A stretch of 64,000 bases of DNA from Trichinella spiralis (taxonomy: Eukaryota; Nematoda; Enoplea; Trichinellida; Trichinellidae). A program made the translations under genes and the position numbers. The stretch lies in assembly GCA_000181795.3 (NCBI GenBank), contig CM012954.1, positions 14,514,234 to 14,578,233 of the forward strand. The letters are read 5' to 3'. This document shows positions 13,401-25,905 of this stretch, piece after piece. Each line of letters begins with the position of its first letter. Within the stretch, counting starts at the first letter, position 1. The notes beneath the pieces are model-generated. The model saw only the letters and a list, made by a program, of their open reading frames with translations, was not told the origin of the DNA and ran no database searches.

Positions 13401-14996
13401 GCTTATTACATTCGATCACGTGAAGGTGTTTTTAGGAATGTTTTTTTACAAAAATACCGCACAAATATTAATCATAAATCATCATACCTGCTGTTGAAGA
13501 CAATTTCAACTGCTTGCAACAAATATGGTAGATGTAGAGTAGAGTTTGTTAACTGGCCGTCCAACCGTTTGACTTGCATTTTTAAATTACCATTTTTCTT
13601 CTGAAATTATCTTAAATTTTTTTCAACATTAAAGTAAATAATTTAAATTTCAAACCTGAAAACTGGCTCCAAGCATCAAACAACCAACATCACCATCCAC
13701 GTTGAATTGAGAACCTCAGAATTCATTGTTACCGTTCAGTGGAAGAAACGAACCAAAGCCTAAATTGAACATCGCGCCAACTATTATTCGTAATCTTTGA
13801 ATATGAAAAAAGCAATTTTTTCCATTTAATTAATATCAGACAGCCAAGAATTGAATCATCGGTTATGTCATGAAATAATTGCGAAACCATTTTTATCAGA
13901 TCATCATATTAAAGCAAATCGAATTGAATCGAATCGAATAAAAATCAAAACTTGCTTTGTTGTTTGTGATGAAACATTCTGCTCAAAATAAAGCCCAACT
14001 GGATCCATAGTGGGACACTTGGCAGATTTGCCTAAATAAAAATTTTTAATCAAATTCACTTTAAACTTTCAAAGTAAAAATTAAAATACTCCACTCCACT
14101 GACACATTTTAAAGTGAAGAAAAGAATGTTCATTTTTATTTATACGCACTGTTGATGCCAATTTATGCAAATATTACTTATGATAAAAAATCGCCGCAGA
14201 GTAAAATAAATAATAGATTGCAAACAGTGAAAACGTAAAAGCTGAAGTTGAACTGCGTTCATCAATATATATATTTATACATACTTAAATTTACAGACAT
14301 GTGTAGTTCAACTTTTCTGAGCAATTTCAATATTAAGCACGGAATATTGTTCTAATTGAATTATAAAACTCATATTCAACAATCAACTGAAATTCAGTGA
14401 TATTGATAATTGAATAAAGTGTCCCATTTAATTATCTGCAGAGCAAGACACTCGAGAAAAACAATTCTATTTCGGATGAATTGGAGTAAAGCGAAAGAAA
14501 CCAAAAAAAACGCAGCAATAACGAAAAATATAATAAAAATTAAATATTGAGAAATAAATCTTCTCATCAAACAACAGTAATAGATAAACTGAAAGAAGAA
14601 AACCACGCTTGGTTGAACGTGTTAAATGCTGATCGATCAATCAAACTGCAATCGTGCGAGTGATTGATATGCAAATTTCGAAATTTACAATAGATTAGCA
14701 ATTATTGCCATCAGAAGAGTAAAATTGAATAATAATTTTTGAAAAATCCAATAATTGGAAAAATCAATTCAACATATTTAAAAATACAATGCGAATGCTG
14801 TTACGGTTGGTTGATTCGTCACGAAATTTGAACATCAACATCAATATGCTACTACTGTCAACGCGAACCACATTCCTAAACTGATATCAACAATGATAAC
14901 AATAAAACAGCAGCAGATAATATAAATATTGCAGATTGTTTCGGTTTTCTCATTTCAGACATTGTTGCATCAGTTCGTATCAGAGCTGAAATTGCA
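10473..14996. other. Gene-poor AT-rich interval upstream of ALDH6A1
   Basis: Mostly AT-rich, with a GCTA/TAGC-rich patch at about 11365-11412, a GATGATGAT run near 12366-12385 and simple A/T repeats. No gene is supported apart from one weak minus-strand exon candidate at 13488-13579, listed separately. Confidence 0.5.
13488..13579 (-). CDS. Weak candidate coding exon
   Basis: A minus-strand ATG at 13579 opens 30 codons (begins MQVKRLDGQL) that run into a GTATGA donor in phase 2. A TTTCAG acceptor motif lies about 25 nt upstream of the ATG. The peptide has ordinary composition but no recognisable domain, and no partner exon is evident. Chance is a serious alternative. Confidence 0.2.
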
Positions 14997-17427
14997 ATGC
15001 TAAAATTATCGAACATTTGCAAAGTAAACAACATACTGGTGGTGGTGAATATGTTTTTAAAAGGAAAAAAAATACATCTTTCGTTCTCCACATTTCAGTC
15101 TATGAGTACTGTGAAGTTGTGGTTTGACGGAAAGGCAGTTGAATCCAGCACTACAGAATGGATTGATTTGACAAACCCGGTATACAATTATTATTCTCAT
15201 TATTCAACCATATAAATAAATAAATAAATGATCTTTCACCGGATATAATAAAGCGGTTTGAATTTTTGAATTGTCCATCGAATGCAATTATTGATCACAA
15301 CTAATATTAAGGCTACTAATGAAGTTATCAGTAAAGTTCCGATGACAACAAAAAGTGAAATGGAAAGAGCCGTTGAATCGTGCAAAAAAGCTTTCAAATC
15401 ATGGTCGAACACATCCATCATTACCAGACAGCAGAAAATATTCAATTTGGCTCAACTGATTCGACGAGATAAAGTATATTTGCTAAGAGAACCAAGAAGT
15501 TCTCCTTCTGTGTGTCGGAATTTAAAAATGAAATGTGAAAATAAATTGAAATGTTCTTTGTTGAAAATATAGAAAAGAATTGCAAGCAGTATCACAACTG
15601 AACAAGGCAAAACCCTGGCCGACGCAGAAGGTGATGTTTTCAGAGGCTTGCGTAAGATATTCCGTCCACTGTTGCATACTTGTTTGTTCTGTATGGGATA
15701 GTGGTTGCTTTGTAGAAGTCGTAGAACACGCATCTTCAGTAACAAGCTTACAAATGGGAGAAACTTTGCAAAATATTGCTACAAATATGGACACGTACAG
15801 TTACCGAGTGCCGATTGGTGTCTGTGCTGGAATTGTGCCGTTCAATTTTCCGGCGATGATACCACTTTGGGTACTTGTTGAAAAAACGTGGCTTTTGATT
15901 CTAATTCAGATAACTTTAAACACTGCAGATGTTTCCCATAGCATTGGCTACGGGAAATACGATGCTACTGAAACCGTCTGAACAAGATCCCGGCGCATGT
16001 ATGATTCTAATGGAACTGGCCAAAGAAGCCGGTATTCCAGATGGCTGTTTAAACGTAATACATGGCAAACATGACGGTCAGTGAATATTGCACTTTGCAA
16101 AGCAGCCATTCTCTCATTGCAATAACTGATCTTGTTGCAGCCGTCGATTTTCTCTGCACACATCCGGACATTCGAGCAATTTCTTTCGTCGGTTCTGATG
16201 CTGTGGTAGCTGTTTGTTTGCATTCTGCTATTTCAATTGTTTAAATTCGCGTCACACTTTGGACAGGGTCGTCATGTTTACGAGCTGGCAGCTAAATCAG
16301 GCAAACGAATTCAAGCGAACACCGGAGCAAAAAATCACGCCGTCATCCTACCTGACGCCGATCCTGAGTACACGATCAATCAAGTATACGAATAAATGTG
16401 CCCTTTCACTGTATGATGTTTGAAAAATATACACTTTCATTCTTTTTGAGTGAAATTTCAATTTTTTGAAAATGCAATAATACAGTATACTTCACTGTAA
16501 TGTGCTAATCAAGTAGAATTTCTTTAAAAAATTTTTTCCTCTCCCAAAGGTGTAAAAATTCACTTTCAGCTAGTAGCAGCCGCTTTCGGCGCCGCTGGTC
16601 AACGATGCATGGCACTTTCGGTGGCCGTGTTCGTCGGCAGTGCGCGACATTTAATACCGAACCTGGTCGAATGTGCCAAAGCGGTTCGCGTTGGTTCGGG
16701 CGACAATCCAAACGTGGACATGGGTCCAGTGATATCCGAAGATGCGAAGAGACGAATACTGGCCTGCATCAACCGTGCCGAGGAGCAAGGTGCTACTGTT
16801 CTGCTCGACGGTCGACACCTGATTGTCCAAGGTTACGAGAAGGGCAATTTCATCGGTCCGACAATTCTAGCAGACGTGAAAGTGCACCATACACAACTTA
16901 ATAACTTATTGAGTTTCTTATTCTCAAGTTTCGTTTTTTGATAGCCCACAATGGAATGTTATCAGAGTGAAATTTTTGGCCCAGTACTCTGTGTTATCAC
17001 AGTGTCGAGTTTGCAAGAGGCATTGGAATTGATCAACGAAAACCGATTCGGCAATGGGACGTCAATATTCACCAGCAGTGGTTGGGCGGCCAGAAAGTTT
17101 GTCCACGAAGTGGACGTTGGTCAAGTTGGAATCAACGTTCCAATTCCAGTACCGTTGCCGATGTTCTCGTTCACCGGAAGCCGTGCCTCGTTTTATGGTG
17201 ATTTGAATTTTTACGGAAAGGCGGTATGCATTTGCGTTATATGGTTTTTGTTTCAACAACCGATCGTACTATTGATTAATTGATTAATTAATGGGCTTTT
17301 CAATTCACAGGGAATCAACTTTTTCACACAGCTGAAAACGGTTACCCAACTGTGGCGAGAAAAAAACCAAGCAACCGACAGTAATAGTCCTCCTCCTGTG
17401 GAACTGGCGTTCCCTGTTCAACGTTAG
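14997..17427 (+). CDS. ALDH6A1: Methylmalonate-semialdehyde dehydrogenase (acylating), complete
   Basis: Eleven exons: 14997-15023, 15099-15179, 15312-15473, 15573-15651, 15716-15870, 15929-16076, 16141-16205, 16267-16383, 16570-16881, 16945-17223 and 17311-17427, giving 513 aa in one frame. The family converts malonate and methylmalonate semialdehydes to acetyl-CoA and propionyl-CoA in the mitochondrial matrix, in valine and thymine breakdown. The protein follows animal ALDH6A1 throughout: an [17 protein letters not shown] block, the [11 protein letters not shown] block, the catalytic Cys at about residue 291 within [11 protein letters not shown], the EIFGPVL block and a [16 protein letters not shown] block near the end. 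The N-terminus before the conserved region is only about 10 residues, short for a mitochondrial presequence, so the start may lie further upstream. A TTTCAG acceptor ends at 14958, 38 nt before this ATG. The exon 3 acceptor is an unusual AAG. No frameshift or lost active-site residue is visible. Confidence 0.93.
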
Positions 17428-17756
17428 TCATTTCAAGCTGAACAAACAATATCCGATTTGAACTGCAATCGAGAAGTGCAATTAAATTCATCGAAGACAT
17501 TCACTACAAATGCAATAAACCCTATAAATAGATCAAATGCATCAATCACTTGATCGGAAAGGCAGATTCCTAGCTGCAGCAGCAGAATAATGTGTCATAA
17601 TGAATGCTTTTATGTGCCTGTTGCTGCTGTTGGTTGTGATGGTGGTGGTGGTGGTTAAACTGTTGCAGTTGTAAATTGCCGTTCTTGGACCCGCACCAGA
17701 AAACTGAACAAAATTGACAAATGCTACACCCTGGGATGTTTATGTAAATTGTAACA

Positions 17757-17762
17757 AATAAA
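17757..17762 (+). terminator. Polyadenylation signal of ALDH6A1
   Basis: An AATAAA hexamer lies 330 nt after the ALDH6A1 stop, in AT-rich sequence, on the coding strand. It is the first full hexamer at a plausible distance, but the hexamer is common in DNA of this composition. Confidence 0.35.
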
Positions 17763-19896
17763 AATCTTCAAACGATGAGCACTGAACGAATTGTGATTGA
17801 TTTTTCGAAAAAGAAAAATTGAAAATACATTTTACAAACATATCTGTACTCATATACAATGATGTATGTATTGTATATAGGATAAGATTAAATATTTGGA
17901 CAGTTTATGTTTTCAAAAAAAAGAACAAATTACGCAATTCAAATAATGCTAACTCGTTCACTTTTGTCATTTTCAATCCATAATCAAAGATAAATGAAAG
18001 AAAAATTCGTCCCCAGACACAGATCTCTCACAACTGCAATTTTGATTGTGGATTAAAAAGAAACTTTTTTCTTCTTTCTTTCCATTCTGTTATAATCGAA
18101 AGTTTCGTATTCAAAATCGAAACATTCATTTCACGAATTTCACATTCAAGCACGCAAGCAAAGAACGAAATAAATTCATAATTTCATAATTGCATTTCAC
18201 AATATTATTGTAAAATTTGAACAGCTTATAAATGAATAAAAATTAATTCAATATACGCATTTTCACAATTAATTAATGTCTCAAAAGATGTGACACAATA
18301 TTGAATAAAAAACAGTTTCACAGTCGATTTCTCATAAATGAATAATAAATATATAATATTCCATTAATAAAGACTTATTTTTAAATTACATTTAAAAAAT
18401 TGTGAAAAATAATAATGGTAAAAAACGTAAATGTATAAGCTTCTCAGTAAAGAGGAAAAAAATCTTTTCTGGGCAGTTTTAAAAATCAAAATTGTTCGAA
18501 ATATATAAAGATCGGAAACGACAAATTGTGAGTGGCAAGGGAAATTGCGTCGACCAGTTTGACGCAATTGAATTTTTAGCCAAGACTAAATTTGTCATTT
18601 TCAAATGTAACGAAAAAACAACCAAGCAAATAAATAAATAAACAAATAAATAAATTATTAAATATAATGAAGCAATATGGATGGGGGGGGGGGGAAGAAG
18701 CAGTAGGGATATGAAAAAACTAAACCAAAATACATGGAATATATCTGATTTTGGCGGATTCATATTTCTTAATATTAGTGGAATTGATTACAAATAATTC
18801 ATTATAAATTAGCTTTTAAAAAAATTATTCTGCTGCCAATATATTGAAATTGTACGTGACATTCAACTAGCCGGAAATGTAAAAACCCAGACCACAACCT
18901 AACTGACCTTGAACCTAAGTTCTTCTATACTACACTGTATTATATACTCTACTATGTATATGTGTGTAAAGTTGCATTTTGCATTGCCATGTGTCACCTA
19001 GAAAGTCTTAACAATGTTGTTCAAGCAGACCGATGACCATCGATGTGACCTGTTTTGACATCTTTATCGAAGAAAGTTTTATTACCCTTGCAAGTTGAAG
19101 ATAATAGAAGAGACAGTTGAAAGAAAAAAAAAAGTAAAAAGCAAACATATTTCCTCAAAAATATGCCAAATTGAGAATGTTTCAAGCAAAAAACATTAAA
19201 ATAATGCAAATCGATCGATCGACGGCAGTTTTGTGCGAACAATATAAAAAAACCAACGGATCGGAATAAACAACAATTTGAAAAGAAATTCACATTTCGA
19301 AACAATTGGATCAGCTGAATGATCAGAATGAAGAACAAACACATGTACAACAAAAACCCAGACACACCCACAGTGGAACAACAAAAGCATTGCCAAAATG
19401 TCATAAGCATCGTTTGATAAAGCTATATTTTTTTCCTTAATTTTTTATATAATAAAAATAAACAACAAAAAACAATAGTAATAGACGAGACTACTGAAAA
19501 TGACCGAAAAAAAAGATCGAAAATGGTCAAGAGTTGAACGAGATACAACAAGCACACAGATGGAAACAGTGTTGCAAAGTAGATATTATCCGGACCAAGA
19601 TCGATGTTGCAAGCAACAACAATGTCCAAAAGCTGAGCATCAATCAACACTCAACAAACAAAAAGAAAACTGCACAGCCGCGCGATGAATAGCAGCTTTC
19701 TCCGGCAAGCGCACAACTAATGAAATTTTGCCAATTTTGTCAGCTAATCAAACTGCACAATTCCAATTCAGCATTTAAATGGTTTACAAAGATTTTTATC
19801 AATAGTTTGCTTGCAAATGGTTGAATCGGTTCGTTGCACTCTTTCAATTACATGTCTAATGCACAACAACTTAAATCACATACAAACATCCACATA

Positions 19897-19938
19897 TGCA
19901 TGCATGCATGTATGGATGGATGGATGGATGGATGGATG
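19897..19938. repeat. (ATGC)n followed by (TGGA)n
   Basis: About four ATGC units, which are self-complementary as a run, are followed directly by about six TGGA units. Confidence 0.85.
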
Positions 19939-21046
19939 TATAGTATAGTATTCACGTTCAAAATATGAAAGAATGATAAAAATTTTTTATTCATTTCCAC
20001 ATCGTAAAAATTGCATTGCAAAGTTGACTTTGTATGAAGAGAAAGTGAAATGAAAATCGACTAAAGAACAATATCACAATTGCCCATAATCCCCTCCCCA
20101 TCCGTCCGTAGCACCTGCTGGTAACAAATAACGAGTGCACAAAGTGGCTTTTTCCTCCGAAGCAATTGCAGAAGAAGAATAAGAAGAATTTACTTTTCCT
20201 TCTAGCAAGCAGAAGTTTCATTTTAATAATAAATAACCGGGCCGCCTCCGGAGATGAACACTGCTATTGTTATTGTGTCATCAGAAAACATGCTGCATGC
20301 AAACAGACGCGTGCTTGTGATTGCAATTCTTTTGCAAAAATTTCACCAATATTTTCTTCCATTCGTTTCAAAATATGACATGCTCGTGTTTGTTTAATTT
20401 TCAATGGAAATTTCATCCACATTATGAAAACTTTAAAAAATGAAACAAAAAAAATAAACAGAACAATTCCTCTGAAAATGGGCTTATATAAAAAAGATAC
20501 ACACACACACACACACACAACTGATCCTTATTACCCAACAACGTAGAATGACAGTCACGCACTGAAAACAAGCGATCAATTTTCCATTTATGACTACCGT
20601 AAAAACAAATGCCTAGTTAATTGTCCAACTATGCCGGTCTTTAGAACTTTTATAATCGAATAATAATGTGAAGCTCAACTTTCACACATTTTCACACACC
20701 CACGCAAACTGATACTATTCTATTGTGTGAAAAAAGTGGTTTTGCTTTTTTCAAAATACGTTTCACTCAAGACAACAATAACAGAAAAAAACAATTAAAA
20801 TATGCTTCTACAATTTGACCATCCCTTTAAAGATTTAAATTATACTGAAAGTTTGTAAAGTAGATAAATTTTTTCAATCCCACTATATATATATATAGAT
20901 ATATCGTCGCAATTTCAGTTTATCCATCCATCCATCCATCAATGTGAGGGGGGCTGTTGGCGGAAAAAATTGTGTTATCCAATGTTCTGAATAGGGAAAG
21001 TTCGATTTTATCGCCAGTCGTCGGTTGAAGTTGGCTAGTGTGTATA

Positions 21047-21079
21047 AGCTAGCTAGCTAGCTAGCCAGCTGGCTAGCTG
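21047..21079. repeat. AGCT/GCTA palindromic tetranucleotide tract
   Basis: Four to five GCTA units run into an imperfect continuation with CAGCTG at its centre. Each unit is self-complementary, so the tract can fold on itself. Similar GCTAGCTA patches occur near 7540-7557 and 11390-11405. Confidence 0.8.
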
Positions 21080-22190
21080 ATTTTGCAGCGCACAGCAGCG
21101 CCAGGCGACGGATACTACTAATAAATAGACTTGAATAGAGCAAGCAGAAAAAGAAGCAAAAGCAAGCAAGCAGACTTGGTGGTGCGGTCGTTGAAACAGG
21201 ATCAATCGCGCAACAAGTGCTTCGCAGAAAAAGCCATCGTCCAGCTAAATTGCTTGCCGCTTGCTGCTTATTCACTGGTTCATTTGTCAACTTTCAACGA
21301 CCCTGGTCATCTTTTCTACCGCTTGACGATAGTCTCCCCCCCCCCACCCAAAAAAAAAGACTTATTCCAAACCACCGCATCAAATGGATGGACAATTTTG
21401 ATTATTATTGAAAAAACAGCAATCAACTTCCACTTGACAAAAATAACGAATAAATGGATCCCATCAAATAAGCTGGTGAAAACATTTTTTTGTATTTTTT
21501 TTCAGTTACCATTTTATTGATAATAGAAAAGCACAAAATTAAACTGCCCAGGTGAAAGACACGAACGTTACAAGTACAGATGCACAGAGAGATAGGAGGA
21601 TGTGATGATGATGCAACAACAACAACAACACATTAATTTAGTATTTCCAATTTATGGCTAATTTTTGAAACATTTCATTAAAAATTGTCCAACCCGGCAG
21701 CCAGAAGAATAAAATGCTGCTCGCTGACGTTCGATGGAACATTTTATTGAAACACTTGTGAAAACACCGAAACATTTGTTTGCAAAGTTGAAATTTCATA
21801 GACAGAAAAACAATTTCTCCCTTTCCCTCACCTCGTTCTTTGCCTCTCTTCATTTCTGAATTCCCCAACCACACTTGTGAGAATAATTTCAATTTTTAAT
21901 ATTAATGAACAGTATTCAGTGGAAAATTGAATACGCTCATCAATAATGTTTAATAAATAATTAATTTAATTTTGAAAAAAAAGTGACAACTGATCAGATA
22001 AAATTTCAATCTGAATCTTAACGGCAATGATGGATAATAAATAGCAGTAATAAAAGTGCAAAGTCGTCGAATGCAATGCTGTCTGTCCCTGTGCTTCGCA
22101 CTAACCAGCACCCATAGAGAGTCCCATTTCATAGAAATAAGCCAACGCATGCAGTCGACATCTGCACGCCTGCATATGCATGAAAGCAAG

Positions 22191-22227
22191 TAAGCAAGCA
22201 AGCAAGCAGGCAGGCAGGCAGGCAGGC
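22191..22227. repeat. (AAGC)n-(AGGC)n microsatellite
   Basis: AAGC units change to AGGC units part-way through the tract, as expected of a point change spread by replication slippage. Confidence 0.85.
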
Positions 22228-23785
22228 GACTGGTGTAAAAATGTGATTGATTTTGCAAACTGCCAAAACGTATGAGCGATATAATGTGCTTGTTGTTGTT
22301 ACAAACGATCACTTTTCAATTCTTTTTTCTTTCAACAATTTAACAATTTGCCATTTGAAAATTTGCAAAATAAGTTTGTTGCATAAGAACGAACGGATGA
22401 ATGAATTAATTGACTGATTGAACTTCATTTTCTTTTGTTGTTGTTCATTCAGTAGAAAAGCTCACAAATAAGCATAGGCGTTCCATAGAAAGGAAACAAC
22501 TTGTATAAAATATTTAAAATTTAAAAGTAAAAAGAGAGAAGGGTATTTGTGTTGTTGTTGTTGTTGTACAATGGAAAAATGTACTGCAGCAATTGACTGT
22601 GAAGAGAAGAAAAATGAATAAGCAAACATCATCAAAAGTAAACAATAATAATAATAATACAACAGCTTTACAACGCCCATGTCACATGTCAGATGTAGTT
22701 GCTTCCAAAAAGATAGAATCGAAAAACATGAGATAAACAATTAAAAAGTGTTTTTCCACAGACAACAAACAGCACAGCTGATGCAATTATATTTGCAAAT
22801 TTGATCAGATGCTCAAGTGGAAGTAAAAGGAAGCAACGAGAAAAAAAATATGAGAAATGAAAAATTTTTTGAAAAAAAAATTATGAAAAACAATACTACC
22901 CAAATAGCTTTTCCAAAAACACAACTGATGAGAAAGTATTTCTAAAATGTGTGCAAATGTCAAATTAAACGAATGTGTTGAAACTAGCGCAACTGACGAA
23001 ACGGAAAGGCAAAAATAGATGGATGGATAGCACACATAGTATAGAATGCAGAAAATGGCTAAATGAGAAATTGCTCTCTTCCATCTATAAACAGAAATAA
23101 AAATTCTTCCAAAAATTCCCATTGAAAATAATAATAAGATGTGCAACAACGACAAAAAAAATACACACACACGTATATATACATATATATTCTCAACGCA
23201 AATGCACATTCCACAACATAGCAACGAATAGAGGTGACCTAACCGACCAAAATCAACCCCGTACAAGGGGGAGGGGGAGGGGCGTTGTCGTCAGTCTGTA
23301 CTGTGTCGTGCATGACGACGTGCATGATCATCATCACTGCTGCTATTGCTACTACTACTACAACCGGCTCTGTAGTTAAGTAGATGATGTTGTGACAACC
23401 TGTCGTCGTCATACTGGCGTCATCATCCAGAATCCAACAAAAACAGGATCGAAACTGACTCATGCCGAAGGTTAGTCAATTGATTATTATTAGCCAGACG
23501 AAACAGTAACAGTGACAAAGTGTTGAAAAGAAAAAGCCGAACTAGAGCAAACGAGTAAAGGTGAAATTAAAAAAGAAAACAAAATATAAACTGCAAACTC
23601 CTCCAGCACCATTACTATTTCAACCCGTGTGAAGATTGTAGAAATAATTCGCTACTGTAAATGAGCGTTGTTTATATAAATAATTCATCTAACAATTATA
23701 TACAACTGATAATTAATAAAATTGCTGCTAATGATAACCATAGTACGTCTCTCTACTGCTGCCACTAGTTGTTGATTCTGTTAGC

Positions 23786-23823
<38 letters not shown>

Positions 23824-23959
23824 GAGTTAGTATGTATAAGAACACGTAAGTATAAATAATAATAATGATGATGATGATATATGTGTATGTGTATGTGTAT
23901 GTGTATGTATATATATATATTATATAGTTTGCTAGTATATATATATATATATATATATA
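23786..23959. repeat. Compound microsatellite: (AGT)n, (GTGTAT)n, (TA)n
   Basis: About 12 AGT units (23786-23823), GATGAT units (about 23865-23878), GTGTAT units (23881-23908), then two TA runs, the second at 23936-23959. It lies about 620 nt upstream of the LIM gene start. Confidence 0.9.
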
Positions 23960-24009
23960 GTGGCAATTGATTGGAGAGCAATTTTTATTGGGCTTCTTCT
24001 CAGGCGGTT

Positions 24010-24200
24010 TGTGATGCTGATGTCGCATTGAAAGGCGGTCGCGCGTTTCGGCAAGCCCGCGCAATAGCCGTCACGTGGCGCTGCCTCCTGCGTATCATTT
24101 GTTTACGGCTACGTTCTCGGCGGCCAAGTTAGCGGCGGCTAACTATCGACTTGAGCAGGGATTGCCGCGGCTGCAACGTACTACTCTGCTCTGTGTTTCT
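24010..24200 (+). promoter_or_regulatory. GC-rich promoter-like region upstream of the LIM gene
   Basis: A sharp local rise in G+C and CpG within AT-rich DNA, about 400-570 nt upstream of the LIM protein start. It contains a CACGTG E-box core at about 24072-24077, and both strands stay open for over 40 codons, so part of it may be a 5' exon. A splice acceptor (ACGCACAG) ends about 65 nt before the LIM ATG, which implies an upstream untranslated exon or a spliced leader. Promoter function is inferred from composition and position only. Confidence 0.35.
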
Positions 24201-24306
24201 CACTCACTACTTACTCATTTACTCTCTTTCTCTCCCTCTCGTTCTCTCTTCTTTGTATTCGTGAATATGTTTTATTTGAATTATTATTTTATCTCATAAT
24301 TTCTAT

Positions 24307-24368
24307 TCTCTCTCTCTCTCTCTCACTATGCATACATACATATATATGTATGTATGTATGTATGTATG
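24307..24368. repeat. (TC)n and (TATG)n microsatellites
   Basis: A run of nine TC units (24307-24324) and, after a short TA-rich spacer, about six TATG units (24346-24368). They lie in the presumed 5' intron or leader region of the LIM gene. Confidence 0.85.
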
Positions 24369-24582
24369 GAGTTTAATAATTTTCGAAAATGAAGTAGAAG
24401 AGGAGAGAAAATTATTTTCCAATAGAACTTAGTTGTTGTAAAATTAAAATAACAAATAAATTTGATTTTCCACAAATTATAATAAAGTGTAATTTTGTAT
24501 TTCCGTTTACGCACAGGGTACGTTGGAAAGAAGGAAAAGAGAAAAAAATGAACGAGAAAATGATTGTGGAAAATATTTGAAT

Positions 24583-25467
24583 ATGGCAACGATGAACAAG
24601 CAACAAGCTGCAGCCGGCGAGTTCAAGTGCTGGAATTGTGAACAGTCGCTTACTGGGCAGAGGTATATCCTGCGCGACGAGCACCCCCACTGTGTGAAAT
24701 GCTACGAATCGCTGTTTGCCAATACGTGCGACGAATGCGGCAAGCCGATCGGCATCGACAGCAAAGACCTCACCTACAAGGAGAAACACTGGCACGAAAA
24801 TTGCTTCTTGTGCAGCATGTGCAAAATTTCCCTGGTCGACAAGCCGTTCGGCTGCAAAAACGACCGTATCTTCTGCGCCAACTGTTACGACCAAGCTTTC
24901 GCGACCCGCTGCGACGCCTGCGGCGAGATATTCCGCGCCGGCATGAAAAAGATGGAATACAAGGGCAAGGAGTGGCACGACAAGTGTTTCTGTTGCGCGA
25001 TTTGCAAAACGCCCATCGGCACGCGCAGCTTCATACCCAAAAATGACGAGGTCTACTGCGCCGGATGTTTCGAGGAAAAGTTCGCCACACGGTGTACCAA
25101 GTGCAAGCAGGTGATCACAAGCGGCGGCGTCACGTACAAAAACGAGCCCTGGCACAGGGAATGTTTCGGCTGTGCCAACTGCGGCTGCAGTCTAGCCGGT
25201 CACCGGTTCACATCCAAGGACGACAAGCCCTACTGTGCCGACTGTTTCGGCGAGCTGTTCGCCAAACGGTGCATCGAATGCACCAAACCGATCACCGCCA
25301 TCGGCGGCACCAAGTTCATCTCGTTCGAAGATCGCCACTGGCACAACGACTGCTTCAAATGTGCCCAGTGCGAGATGTCGCTCGTCGGCCAGGGCTTCAT
25401 CACCGACGGACCAGATATTCTCTGCCCCGAGTGCGCCAAAGCCAAACTCATGGCCCAACACGCATAG
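24583..25467 (+). CDS. Four-and-a-half LIM domain protein (FHL / Limpet / LIM-9 type), single exon
   Basis: The 294-aa frame starts at the ATG beginning MATMNKQQAA; the frame stays open upstream to an acceptor at about 24516, so a longer form is possible. An N-terminal half LIM (residues about 16-40) is followed by four full LIM domains (about 49-105, 110-165, 170-225 and 231-287), each with the C-x2-C ... H-x2-C ... C-x2-C ... C-x2-C zinc ligands in place. Blocks such as TSGGVTYKNEPWHRECF and FISFEDRHWHNDCF are typical of the FHL/Limpet/LIM-9 family, adaptors at muscle attachment sites that also act as nuclear cofactors. The length equals the core of that family. The reading frame has no intron and is strongly GC-rich and C-ending in codon choice, unlike Numb or atlastin in this window. 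High expression with codon bias, or an origin by retroposition, would explain this (inference). Confidence 0.92.
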   Translation: MATMNKQQAAAGEFKCWNCEQSLTGQRYILRDEHPHCVKCYESLFANTCDECGKPIGIDSKDLTYKEKHWHENCFLCSMCKISLVDKPFGCKNDRIFCANCYDQAFATRCDACGEIFRAGMKKMEYKGKEWHDKCFCCAICKTPIGTRSFIPKNDEVYCAGCFEEKFATRCTKCKQVITSGGVTYKNEPWHRECFGCANCGCSLAGHRFTSKDDKPYCADCFGELFAKRCIECTKPITAIGGTKFISFEDRHWHNDCFKCAQCEMSLVGQGFITDGPDILCPECAKAKLMAQHA

Positions 25468-25867
25468 TTGTTTGTTGTCGAAAGAAGCTTTTATGGTTCT
25501 CTAAAATTTCCAACGTCCCCCCCCCTCAACCCCGAAACACACACACACATACCAACCCACGAACACGGCCCCGCCCCTTCTTTCTTCTAATTTGTCCTGT
25601 TGCTAGTCTCTCGCTGCCTAGAGCAGAAGCTGATGGAGCTGCTATTATTACAATATATTTTATTTTCAATGCGATTATTTTTATTCTCTCGTTAGCGTTT
25701 CGGCCGAAAAAGGCGAAGCGAAAAGAACGTTAATTTTCATGCAAGCTTTGTATGGTCCGTCAACTTGCAGGACAAAAATCACCAAACCGCTTGGATTTTT
25801 TCCTTGTCACCACACCCTCATGACCGTGGTCGTCGTCATGATCATGATCGTCCTCACCACCGCCGTC

Positions 25868-25905
25868 TCCTCCTCCTCCTCCTCCTCCTCCTCATCATCA
25901 TCATC
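25868..25905. repeat. (TCC)n-(ATC)n microsatellite
   Basis: About eight TCC units followed by four ATC units, in the 3' flank of the LIM gene. Confidence 0.85.

Larger units (their letters stand above)
17428..24582. other. Gene-poor, microsatellite-rich interval between ALDH6A1 and the LIM gene
   Basis: The open frames here are short, low-complexity and mostly start without ATG; none resembles a family. The interval carries several long microsatellites (listed separately). Its last part, about 24010-24200, is GC-rich and promoter-like. Confidence 0.5.

Noticed and set aside
19500-19688. 62-codon ATG frame rich in Lys and Gln
   Set aside because: It is short, low-complexity and lacks splice or family support; frames of this length are expected by chance.
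23765-24064. Minus-strand frame with Tyr, Ile and Thr runs
   Set aside because: Its residues come from the translated TA, GTGTAT and AGT microsatellites.
24412-25155. 247-codon minus-strand frame over the LIM gene
   Set aside because: It is a shadow of the GC-rich LIM coding sequence; the plus frame has complete zinc ligands.
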